The notes under the pieces were generated by a model, which ran no database searches, was not told the DNA's origin, and saw only the letters and a program-made list of their open reading frames with translations. A stretch of DNA of 6,273 nucleotides, taken from the NCBI GenBank assembly GCA_019243595.1, contig JAFAUA010000055.1, forward strand, positions 1 to 6,273. The letters run 5' to 3'. Made by a program: the position numbers and the translations under genes. This stretch comes from Acidimicrobiia bacterium. GTDB lineage: Bacteria > Actinomycetota > Acidimicrobiia > Acidimicrobiales > AC-14. Shown piece after piece: positions 1-5,587 of this stretch (its first letter is position 1; each line of letters begins with the position of its first letter).

Positions 1-229
1 ACTCCTCCGCTCCGGCGGCGAGGACGTCGACGACGAGCTCGAGCTTGGAGCTCCACCGTCGGTAGAGAGTGGCCGTCGACACGCCGGCCCGGTTGGCGAC
101 ACCCGACATCGTGAGCCCCGCGTAGCCATCGTTGGCCAGCAACTCGACCGTCGCCTCGTGGATGGCTTCGTCGGCGTCGGCGCTGCGGGGGCGACCGACC
201 TTGTGCGCGGTTGTGGCAGGAGAACCCAT
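1..229 (-). CDS. TetR/AcrR-family transcriptional regulator, N-terminal part (runs off the window)
   Basis: The first 76 residues of a DNA-binding repressor-type regulator are present; the ligand-binding C-terminal domain lies beyond the left edge. After a short basic N-terminus containing GRPRS, residues about 20-66 form the TetR helix-turn-helix domain: a first helix ([18 protein letters not shown]), then [10 protein letters not shown] as helix 2 and STATLYRRW as the recognition helix, followed by the usual S-K-x-E-L-V segment. The ATG at 229 is well supported by a consensus AAGGAGG eight bases upstream. The gene is divergent from an aldo/keto reductase and the 55-base gap holds a long inverted repeat, so by family precedent it probably represses itself and the reductase. 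The inducer cannot be judged because the effector domain is missing. TetR membership is read directly from the sequence; the target assignment is inference. Confidence 0.93.
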   Translation of the reverse strand, partial: MGSPATTAHKVGRPRSADADEAIHEATVELLANDGYAGLTMSGVANRAGVSTATLYRRWSSKLELVVDVLAAGAEE

Positions 230-237
230 GCCGTCCG

Positions 238-244
238 CCTCCTT
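238..244 (-). promoter_or_regulatory. Consensus Shine-Dalgarno of the TetR gene, overlapping the operator
   Basis: On the minus strand AAGGAGG occurs eight bases before the ATG at 229, which fixes the start of the regulator gene. Four of its seven bases (241-244) are also the outer end of one arm of the 241-273 inverted repeat. A protein bound there, or an RNA hairpin formed from the repeat, would therefore touch the ribosome-binding site. Confidence 0.85.
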
Positions 245-273
245 ACGAAACGACTGGCTTTCGTTTCGTAAGG
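241..273. promoter_or_regulatory. Probable TetR-family operator: perfect 13-base inverted repeat, 7-base spacer
   Basis: CCTTACGAAACGA (241-253) and TCGTTTCGTAAGG (261-273) are perfect reverse complements around the spacer CTGGCTT. The repeat lies between the divergent regulator start (229) and reductase start (285), where an autoregulating TetR protein normally binds. TANNNT-type -10 candidates overlap its right end on both strands: TAAGGT at 269-274 on plus, and TACCTT read leftward from 275 to 270 on minus. Bound protein could thus block both promoters. The repeat is seen directly; the binding protein and promoter positions are inferred. Confidence 0.82.
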
Positions 274-284
274 TACCATGCCCC

Positions 285-1289
285 ATGACTGTTGCCACTC
301 GAAACCTCGGCGGACAGGGCCTTACGGCCTCGGTACAGGGCCTCGGCTGCATGGGGATGAGCGAGTTCTACGGCGCCGGCGACACCGACGAGTCGGTCGC
401 CACCATCCACCGGGCGCTCGACCTGGGCGTGAACTTTCTCGACACCGCGGACGTCTACGGGCCGCACACGAACGAGGAGCTCGTCGGCTCCGCGATCAAA
501 GATCGGCGGGATGAGGTCGTGCTCGCCACCAAGTTCGGCATCGTCCGCGACCCCGCCGACCCGCAAAGACGAGGCGTGAACGGTCGGCCTGAATACGTCC
601 GCTCCTCGATCGACGGGTCGTTACAGCGCCTGGGTCTCGACCACGTCGACCTCTACTACCAGCACCGGGTCGACCCGACGGTGCCTATCGAGGAGACCGT
701 CGGCGCCATGGCGGAGCTCGTGCAGGCCGGGAAGGTCCGCTTCCTGGGTCTGTCGGAGGCCGGGCCCGAGACGATCCGCCGCGCCCACGCCGTCCATCCC
801 ATCTCCGCGCTGCAGAGTGAGTGGTCGCTGTGGTCGCGCGACCTCGAGGACGGCGTCGTGCCCGTCGCTCGGGAGTTGGGGATCGGCATCGTGCCGTACA
901 GCCCGCTCGGGCGAGGGTTCCTCACCGGACAGATCAAGAGCCCCGACGACTTCGACGACGACGACTTCCGGCAGCACCAGCCGCGCTTCCAGGGCGAGAA
1001 CTTCGCCAAGAACCTCGAGCTGGTCGAAGCCGTCCGCGCCCTCGCCGAGGAGAAGGGCATCACGGCCGGTCAGCTGGCACTGGCGTGGGTGCACGGCCAG
1101 GGCGACGACGTGTTCCCGATCCCCGGCACCAAGCGCCGGACGTACCTCGAGGAGAACGTTGCGGCCGCCGACGTCGAGCTCAGCGACGACGACCTGCGGC
1201 GTCTAGACGAGATCCTTCCGCCCGGGGCGGCCGCTGGCGACCGGTATCCCGACATGCGCTGGGTGCGGGTCGAGGCGCCGAAGGGCTGA
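285..1289 (+). CDS. Aldo/keto reductase, AKR13-like, NADPH-dependent
   Basis: A 334-residue cytosolic oxidoreductase predicted to reduce aldehydes or ketones to alcohols with NAD(P)H. The TIM-barrel catalytic tetrad is complete: Asp53 and Tyr58 in FLDTADVYG, Lys83 in ATKFG, and His127 in YYQHRVD. A C-terminal [13 protein letters not shown] segment (279-291) matches the cofactor-phosphate binding region. The motifs [21 protein letters not shown] and [11 protein letters not shown] are typical of the AKR13 group. The frame is open back to 132, but an upstream start would overlap the divergent regulator gene and cross the operator, and the alignable protein begins at [13 protein letters not shown], so ATG 285 is chosen. 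No well-placed Shine-Dalgarno precedes it (the nearest, GTAAGG, ends 11 bases away). With a possible -10 at 269-274 the mRNA may be almost leaderless. It is probably controlled by the adjacent TetR regulator. The physiological substrate is unknown. Confidence 0.95.
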   Translation: MTVATRNLGGQGLTASVQGLGCMGMSEFYGAGDTDESVATIHRALDLGVNFLDTADVYGPHTNEELVGSAIKDRRDEVVLATKFGIVRDPADPQRRGVNGRPEYVRSSIDGSLQRLGLDHVDLYYQHRVDPTVPIEETVGAMAELVQAGKVRFLGLSEAGPETIRRAHAVHPISALQSEWSLWSRDLEDGVVPVARELGIGIVPYSPLGRGFLTGQIKSPDDFDDDDFRQHQPRFQGENFAKNLELVEAVRALAEEKGITAGQLALAWVHGQGDDVFPIPGTKRRTYLEENVAAADVELSDDDLRRLDEILPPGAAAGDRYPDMRWVRVEAPKG

Positions 1290-1291
1290 CT

Positions 1292-1330
1292 CGAGGAACA
1301 AGGCCCCCGTTTCGGGGGCCTTGTTCCTCG
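1292..1330. terminator. Bidirectional hairpin terminator between convergent genes
   Basis: CGAGGAACAAGGCCCCCG (1292-1309) and its perfect reverse complement (1313-1330) form an 18-bp stem with a TTT loop. It starts 3 bases after the reductase stop and ends 12 bases before the stop of the convergent copper gene, so it fits both transcripts. No T-tract follows on either strand, as is common for high-GC actinobacterial terminators. It could equally act mainly as an RNA 3'-end stabiliser. Confidence 0.85.
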
Positions 1331-1342
1331 GGACAGGAGCCG

Positions 1343-3325
1343 TCAGCGCAGCGTGATGTCGAGGTGCGCGGTGATCTGCGTCCCGTCGGTCGTCGTGGCG
1401 TCGATGTTGAACCGGTAGCGACCAGCCGGGCCCGGGGGCAGGTCGCTCACGTAGTGCCCGAACGGATCGAGCTTTCGCGTCGTGAGTGTCTGGGAGTTCG
1501 ACTGTCCCGGCACCGTCGCCCCGACCGACGCCTGGTCGATGTTGAGCTCGGCACCGTCGGGGCCCAGGTACGTGTGGTGGAACTCGTTCAGCACCCCGGG
1601 GTGGCCCGGGTCGAGATACACCTGTACCGATCGACCTGCGCTCAGATGAACGGTGTAGATCGTCGGCAGCCCCGGCTGGGATGACGTCGTAATTGTCTGC
1701 GGGGGCGTCTTTGTCGTGAGTTGCAGCGGGACCTCGACCGAGTTCGGGCCGCGGGCAACGAGGACGGCGATATTCCAGCGGCCGTCGAGGGCGAGGTTCG
1801 CCCCCTGTGCCGAGTAGCTGCCGTCGCGCTGGCGAGCGAGGGTGAGGTCGGAGGCGCCGACGTCGGGCCGACTGGGGAACGTGAAGTGGAGGGAGACCTT
1901 GTCGGCGACCACGGCCTTGCCAGTGTCGTAGTCGACGACCCGAGCCGTGAACGTATTGAAGCCCGCCACGCCCGGGGCGACGGTGAGCCGGATCCGCGCG
2001 GTCGTGGCGAAGTCGTGGCCGAGGACGACGACCGGCGGCGGTGCCTTCGGCGCCGCTGTGCTCGTCGCCGGCGCCAGGTTCTGGAGGAAGCCCGTGGCGA
2101 CCAGGACCACGGCGATCAGGAGCAGCTCAACGCCAGCGACACGGCGCAACGGTCGGACCGATGCATCCGCGCGGCGTACGTGCCGATAACGGTTGAGCGC
2201 GCCGAGCCCGGCCAGCACGCCAAGCAGAACGATCTTCAGGAGGACCCACCGCCCGAAGGTGTTCGACCACAACCGGCCCCAGGCTCCAACCTCGTTGAGC
2301 GCCCGCAGCGCGCCAGACGCGGCGACGATGGCGAGGGCGACACCCGCAGCGGCCGAAAAACGTCGGGCGGCGTGCCCGCGCTCGTGCATGTCGAGGCCGC
2401 GCAACGTGACGACTAAAGCGGCCAGGCCGCCGGCCCACACTGCGGCGGCAGCGAAGTGGACCACCTGGGTGCCCTCGTAGAACCAGCGCCACGAGTGGGC
2501 TGCGGCGGCGTGGCTGGTTGCCACGTCTCCCCACATCGCGGCGCCGGACGCCAGCACGACGAGTGCTGCCGGCCACCTCCGTTGACGGCCAATGGCCAAG
2601 AAAGCGCCGAGGGCCACGAGCGCGCACGCCATCGGGATGCCGCGCAGCGCCAGCTGGTGGCCGAGCGAGCTCGAAAACAGGTGGCCTAGTGAGACGTGCG
2701 CGCTGCGGCGGGCGGCCTCGGTGATGCCAAGGATGCCCGCCGCACCCACCAACCACCCGACGACCGCGAGGGCTCGCAGCGACGTCGGACTACGCCGCAG
2801 GGCGATGATCCGGTAGACGCCGAGCCCAAATAGCGCCATCAGACCGGCGTACATCGCCCAGCGCGCGGCAACGGCTGCGTCCGACGGCTCCGGCGACTTG
2901 TTGACGGCCGCCTTGACGGTCGCGGCGCCCGCCGGCGACACGCCCACACCGAAGGCAAACGAGCCGCTGGCGATGTGGCCGTCGACGTGAGAGAGCGTCT
3001 GCCACGTCACCGTGTACACCCCGTTGTCGAGGTGGCCTAGCGAGACCCGGAGCGTCGCCGGCTGGCCGGGAACCGCCGCCGCCTTGCCCTGCTGGTGGGC
3101 AGAGCCCGAGCTGTCGAGCACCCGAACCGACGACAAGGCCGGGTCGGGAACCTCGCTGAACGTGACGGTCACGTCGGCAGGCGAGGTCTTCAGCACGGCG
3201 CCGTTATCGGGCGTCGAGGAGATGCGAAGAGCGTGCGCGCTCGCACCCGCCGCCGGCCAGAGGACGACGGCGAATGCGAGCGCGACGGCAATCAGCCCAG
3301 CGCGCAACTGGGCTGCGACTGACAC
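1343..3325 (-). CDS. CopC-CopD fusion copper protein with two extra C-terminal extracytoplasmic domains
   Basis: A 660-residue membrane protein of the CopC/CopD (YcnJ-like) group, which binds copper outside the membrane and is thought to move it inward. Residues 1-30 are a signal peptide ending GASA, leaving His31 as mature residue 1. The CopC domain (31 to about 127) keeps the Cu(II) ligands of characterised CopC proteins: N-terminal His31 plus Asp115 and His117 in VDGHIASGSFAFGV. About eight membrane helices follow (near 156-176, 186-205, 229-248, 250-268, 288-308, 323-341, 359-378, 396-415). The CopD signature TSHAAAAH...VVHFAAAAVWAGGL contains His272, His277 and His290. Residues about 435-540 look like a YtkA/FixH-type beta-sandwich. 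A further beta-rich domain (555-660) has HPGVLNEFHHTY. Chosen start: GTG 3325, 4 bases after the upstream stop and directly before the signal peptide. ATG 3409 would add 28 polar residues and overlap the neighbour by 80 bases. Family assignment is firm; transport direction is inferred. Confidence 0.92.
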   Translation of the reverse strand: MSVAAQLRAGLIAVALAFAVVLWPAAGASAHALRISSTPDNGAVLKTSPADVTVTFSEVPDPALSSVRVLDSSGSAHQQGKAAAVPGQPATLRVSLGHLDNGVYTVTWQTLSHVDGHIASGSFAFGVGVSPAGAATVKAAVNKSPEPSDAAVAARWAMYAGLMALFGLGVYRIIALRRSPTSLRALAVVGWLVGAAGILGITEAARRSAHVSLGHLFSSSLGHQLALRGIPMACALVALGAFLAIGRQRRWPAALVVLASGAAMWGDVATSHAAAAHSWRWFYEGTQVVHFAAAAVWAGGLAALVVTLRGLDMHERGHAARRFSAAAGVALAIVAASGALRALNEVGAWGRLWSNTFGRWVLLKIVLLGVLAGLGALNRYRHVRRADASVRPLRRVAGVELLLIAVVLVATGFLQNLAPATSTAAPKAPPPVVVLGHDFATTARIRLTVAPGVAGFNTFTARVVDYDTGKAVVADKVSLHFTFPSRPDVGASDLTLARQRDGSYSAQGANLALDGRWNIAVLVARGPNSVEVPLQLTTKTPPQTITTSSQPGLPTIYTVHLSAGRSVQVYLDPGHPGVLNEFHHTYLGPDGAELNIDQASVGATVPGQSNSQTLTTRKLDPFGHYVSDLPPGPAGRYRFNIDATTTDGTQITAHLDITLR

Positions 3326-3329
3326 GTGC

Positions 3330-3998
3330 CTAGGCGGGACGCTTGCGGGAGCCGAGGGCGACGACGAGCGCCCCTCCTCCGAGGACCACACCGACGGCGA
3401 TGCCGACAATGCCCAGGATCTTCGCGGTATCGGCCGAGTCCTTGGCGTTCTTGGCCGCAGTGCTCGACCGGCTGCCCTCCCGGGTGATCGATTGCGCCAA
3501 CTGGGAGTTGCTCGGCACCTTGGCCGGGAACTGCACGTCGGTCGGGTCCTTCACCGGGTCGAACGTCTTGTCGGAGGACGTGAACCTCTCGTCGAGGTTC
3601 TGCCCGTTGATCGACCCCGTGAGGTGGAACGTGTAGTCACCGGGCACGGTCGGAATAATGGGGGCGTCGAACTCGCCGTGCATACCGAGGCCCGTGTCGG
3701 GATCGAACGATGCCTTGAGGTCCAGCGGGTCGCTGGTCTGGCTTCCGTTGATCACCTGCACCTTGAGGCTAGGCGGATCTCCGAGATCGTCGAGCGGGTT
3801 GCCCTTGGCATCTTTGATGAAGATCTGGACGGCATTCTCGACACCCGTGTAGGTCGGCTCGTGCTCCCAGCCGATGGTGATCTCGTAGGCGCCGACCTTG
3901 CGTACCTCGTGGGCAGAGGCTGGTCCGGCGGTCAGGGCGAACGTGGCAATGGCACTCATGAACGTGGCCATGGCCACGCCAACGCGAAGGCGTGACAT
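3330..3998 (-). CDS. Exported, C-terminally membrane-anchored protein with predicted N-terminal histidine; YtkA-like candidate
   Basis: A 222-residue protein of no named family that I recognise. A signal peptide (1-29, ending GPASA) should be cleaved to expose His30. The mature part, about 30-150, is a predicted beta-sandwich (YEITIGWEHEPTYTGVENAV, then PGDYTFHLTG) with possible metal ligands His46, Met106, His107 and His125. A polar Ser/Lys/Ala linker (about 165-193) leads to one membrane helix (194-216) and a short basic tail SRKRPA, so the folded domain should sit outside the cell, tethered by its C-terminus. The pattern of strands and the D-x-K-G-N-P-type turn resemble the YtkA-like region of the following CopC-CopD protein. 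AAAGGA lies four bases before ATG 3998. The gene ends 4 bases before the CopC-CopD start, implying coupled translation. Inference: an extracytoplasmic copper-binding partner of CopC-CopD. The function is not established. Confidence 0.85.
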   Translation of the reverse strand: MSRLRVGVAMATFMSAIATFALTAGPASAHEVRKVGAYEITIGWEHEPTYTGVENAVQIFIKDAKGNPLDDLGDPPSLKVQVINGSQTSDPLDLKASFDPDTGLGMHGEFDAPIIPTVPGDYTFHLTGSINGQNLDERFTSSDKTFDPVKDPTDVQFPAKVPSNSQLAQSITREGSRSSTAAKNAKDSADTAKILGIVGIAVGVVLGGGALVVALGSRKRPA

Positions 3999-4002
3999 GG
4001 TT

Positions 4003-4008
4003 TCCTTT
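4003..4008 (-). promoter_or_regulatory. Shine-Dalgarno of the exported histidine protein
   Basis: AAAGGA on the minus strand, four bases before ATG 3998. It is stronger than the site before the next gene (CopC-CopD), which has almost none. This suggests that ribosomes load here and that the copper gene is reached by coupling. Confidence 0.6.
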
Positions 4009-4020
4009 CAAAACGTGGGA

Positions 4021-4044
4021 TCGCGGCCCGGATCCCGGGCGCGA
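4021..4044 (-). other. GC-rich hairpin in the 66-base gap before the exported histidine protein
   Basis: GCCCG (4026-4030) pairs with CGGGC (4036-4040) around a GATCC loop. Outside it, TCGC (4021-4024) pairs with GCGA (4041-4044) if one G (4025) bulges, giving about nine base pairs. On the minus-strand transcript it is followed about 8 bases later by TTTT, then the Shine-Dalgarno of the next gene. It could be a weak terminator or attenuator that lowers read-through into the copper genes, an RNA-processing site, or chance in GC-rich DNA. No clear promoter or copper-regulator operator was recognised in the gap. Confidence 0.35.
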
Positions 4045-4064
4045 CGGTCAGAGACGATGTGGGC

Positions 4065-4751
4065 TCAGGCGGCGACGGCGGGCGGCGGCCTGGACCACAC
4101 GTGGCGACCGAAGCGCTCGGCGGGCGTCCACGAAGGCGCGGGCCGAACGAACGGGGAAGGAAGGGTCGCTCGGCGGTCGCCGGCGACGAGCCAGGCCACG
4201 ACCTCTCGGACCAACTGTGCCAGGTCGGCGACCGGGCGATGCACGAACCACAGCGCACCAACGAGGGCGACGGCGACCAGCAGGTGCACCGCCGCTGCCC
4301 ACTGGTGGGTCCCGGTGACGACACTCAACACCGGCTGGTGCACGCCCAACGCCCGCAGCTCGGCATTCTCCTGTACGAGGTAGAGCAGCAGCTGCAGCAC
4401 CCACACGAGCGAGAGCAGCGACGTGATCGGCAGCGTGAACTGTCGGGAGCGGGCCACAGCCTCACCCGGGGCCACCGACCCGTCGGAGACGTCGGCCAGC
4501 AGGCGCTCCAGTCGGCGGAACGCACGCAGCCCGATCTGGACGCCGAGAAACGCCATGGCGACGAGGACGAGGCCGACCGGCCCGAGGTAGGTGTGGACCT
4601 GCCTCGACGCCGAAGACGAGAAACCGTCCCACCCCCAGACGCGCGCGTACTCCAAGAGGTGGGCGACCCACGCGCCGGCCAGCGCCGCGACCGCGACGAC
4701 ATAGGGAGAGACGACGACCGACGACTTCAGGTTCGATCGGTTACGCACCAT
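4065..4751 (-). CDS. Four-helix integral membrane protein of unknown function
   Basis: I do not recognise this 228-residue protein. Four hydrophobic helices are visible near 12-35, 55-75, 107-129 and 147-170. No signal-peptide cleavage site is evident. The C-terminal tail (about 172-228) is rich in Arg and Pro and is probably cytoplasmic. Histidines sit in or at the edge of helices: His31 (AHLLEY), His53 (VHTYLGP), His149 (THQW), His156 (VHLL) and His171. Such placement is compatible with heme or metal binding but is not a known motif. It starts 23 bases after the hydrolase stop and ends 66 bases before the exported histidine protein, so it sits where the metabolic pair meets the copper genes. 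AGGAG lies only 2 bases before ATG 4751 but 5 bases before the in-frame GTG 4748, so the true start may be one codon later. A role in copper or heme handling is inferred from neighbours only. Confidence 0.8.
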   Translation of the reverse strand: MVRNRSNLKSSVVVSPYVVAVAALAGAWVAHLLEYARVWGWDGFSSSASRQVHTYLGPVGLVLVAMAFLGVQIGLRAFRRLERLLADVSDGSVAPGEAVARSRQFTLPITSLLSLVWVLQLLLYLVQENAELRALGVHQPVLSVVTGTHQWAAAVHLLVAVALVGALWFVHRPVADLAQLVREVVAWLVAGDRRATLPSPFVRPAPSWTPAERFGRHVWSRPPPAVAA

Positions 4752-4753
4752 GG

Positions 4754-4758
4754 CTCCT
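4754..4758 (-). promoter_or_regulatory. Shine-Dalgarno that favours GTG 4748 over ATG 4751
   Basis: AGGAG on the minus strand is followed by CCATGGTG. The spacing is 2 bases to the ATG and 5 bases to the adjacent in-frame GTG. Normal ribosome spacing therefore favours the GTG, changing the product by one residue. Confidence 0.5.
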
Positions 4759-4774
4759 ACAGGATGGTAGGGCG

Positions 4775-5587
4775 TCAGGAACCGACGAACTCGGTCACCA
4801 GCTTCGCAACCTCTGCCGGCTTCTCGAGAGCGACAAGGTGGGCACCGCCGTCGACGTCCACGAGGCGGGCATCGGGGATGTCCGCGGCGTAGGCCTCCGA
4901 GATGGCCTTGGGCGCCAGCGTGTCCTGGGCACCATGGATGATCAGCGTCGGCGCCGTTATGCGGCGCAGGCGGCGCCGGAGCCTCGGGTTGTGGAGGTAC
5001 GGGTCCCAGCCGAGCTTGGCCGTCGCCGACATCGACTTCCAGATCGGCAGCACGAGCTCCATCGGCACCTCGATCTGCTGCCCGACGTCGCCTCGGAACT
5101 CCGAGAGCATGTGCATCATCTGCGCCATCGGATGTGACTGGTCGGCGAACATGTCCTCGGCGAGCTCGGCGGGCGTGCGCCCGAAGATCTCCTTCACCGG
5201 CTGGCCCTCGATGTAGAGACCGACCGGGTTGACGAGCGCCATCTTCGAGACGCGCTCGGGATAACGGGTCGCCAGCTCGGCCGCGAGCCAGCCGCCAAAC
5301 GACAGCCCGACGACCGGGACACTCGAAAGCCCGAGACGGTCGAACAGGTCGAGGTGATGGAAGGTGGCGTCCTCCATGTCGTCGATCTGCTCGATGCCCT
5401 CGGACTCGCCGAAGCCGGGGAACACCGGCGCCACCACGGCGAAATGATCAGCGAGTGCCTCGGCGGTCGGGTTGACGGCTTCACCGGCGGCGGAGTGCAG
5501 ATAGACGAGCGGCGGCCCGTCGCCGCCCCGGAACACCTGAACTTTGCCGACCTCGGTCTCGACGTATTCCTCGTTGAGCGCAGGCAT
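4775..5587 (-). CDS. Alpha/beta-fold hydrolase
   Basis: A 270-residue soluble hydrolase with the full catalytic triad: nucleophile Ser96 in GLSFGG, acid Asp222 in HGAQDTLAP, and His250 in GGAHLVALEKP. Early landmarks are the oxyanion-region sequence LVYLHSAAG (28-34) and FPGFGES (56-62). A helical cap segment (about 125-200, rich in Met and His near 147-160) should shape the substrate pocket. Length and motifs fit the large group that includes meta-cleavage product hydrolases, esterases and haloalkane dehalogenase relatives; these are not separable here. The ATG at 5587 overlaps the stop of the upstream oxidoreductase (TGATG), so translation is probably coupled and the two products may act in sequence. 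The same frame stays open upstream to 6229, but that extension is antisense-like, Arg/Pro-rich sequence lying wholly within the oxidoreductase gene, so it is not used. Confidence 0.93.
   Translation of the reverse strand: MPALNEEYVETEVGKVQVFRGGDGPPLVYLHSAAGEAVNPTAEALADHFAVVAPVFPGFGESEGIEQIDDMEDATFHHLDLFDRLGLSSVPVVGLSFGGWLAAELATRYPERVSKMALVNPVGLYIEGQPVKEIFGRTPAELAEDMFADQSHPMAQMMHMLSEFRGDVGQQIEVPMELVLPIWKSMSATAKLGWDPYLHNPRLRRRLRRITAPTLIIHGAQDTLAPKAISEAYAADIPDARLVDVDGGAHLVALEKPAEVAKLVTEFVGS

Noticed and set aside
132..284. Upstream extension of the reductase reading frame by 51 codons
   Set aside because: It overlaps the divergent TetR gene and crosses the operator; the protein aligns with its family only from ATG 285.
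621..1094. Long minus-strand open frame inside the reductase gene
   Set aside because: It is antisense to a clearly conserved enzyme, has no recognisable motif, and such frames are common in GC-rich codon-biased DNA.
1721..2416. Plus-strand open frame opposite the CopC-CopD gene
   Set aside because: The Arg/Asp/Gly-rich product mirrors the codon bias of the real gene on the other strand, with no domain.
3326..3409. ATG 3409 as start of the CopC-CopD protein
   Set aside because: It places 28 polar Ser/Pro-rich residues before an otherwise ideal signal peptide and overlaps the upstream gene by 80 bases; GTG 3325 fits better.
3012..3995. 327-codon plus-strand open frame opposite the anchored protein and the CopC region
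   Set aside because: It spans two real genes and their junction on the opposite strand, with low-complexity composition and no family signal.
4059..4892. 277-codon plus-strand open frame across the four-helix protein and hydrolase end
   Set aside because: It is Arg/Asp/Gln-rich shadow sequence antisense to two real genes.
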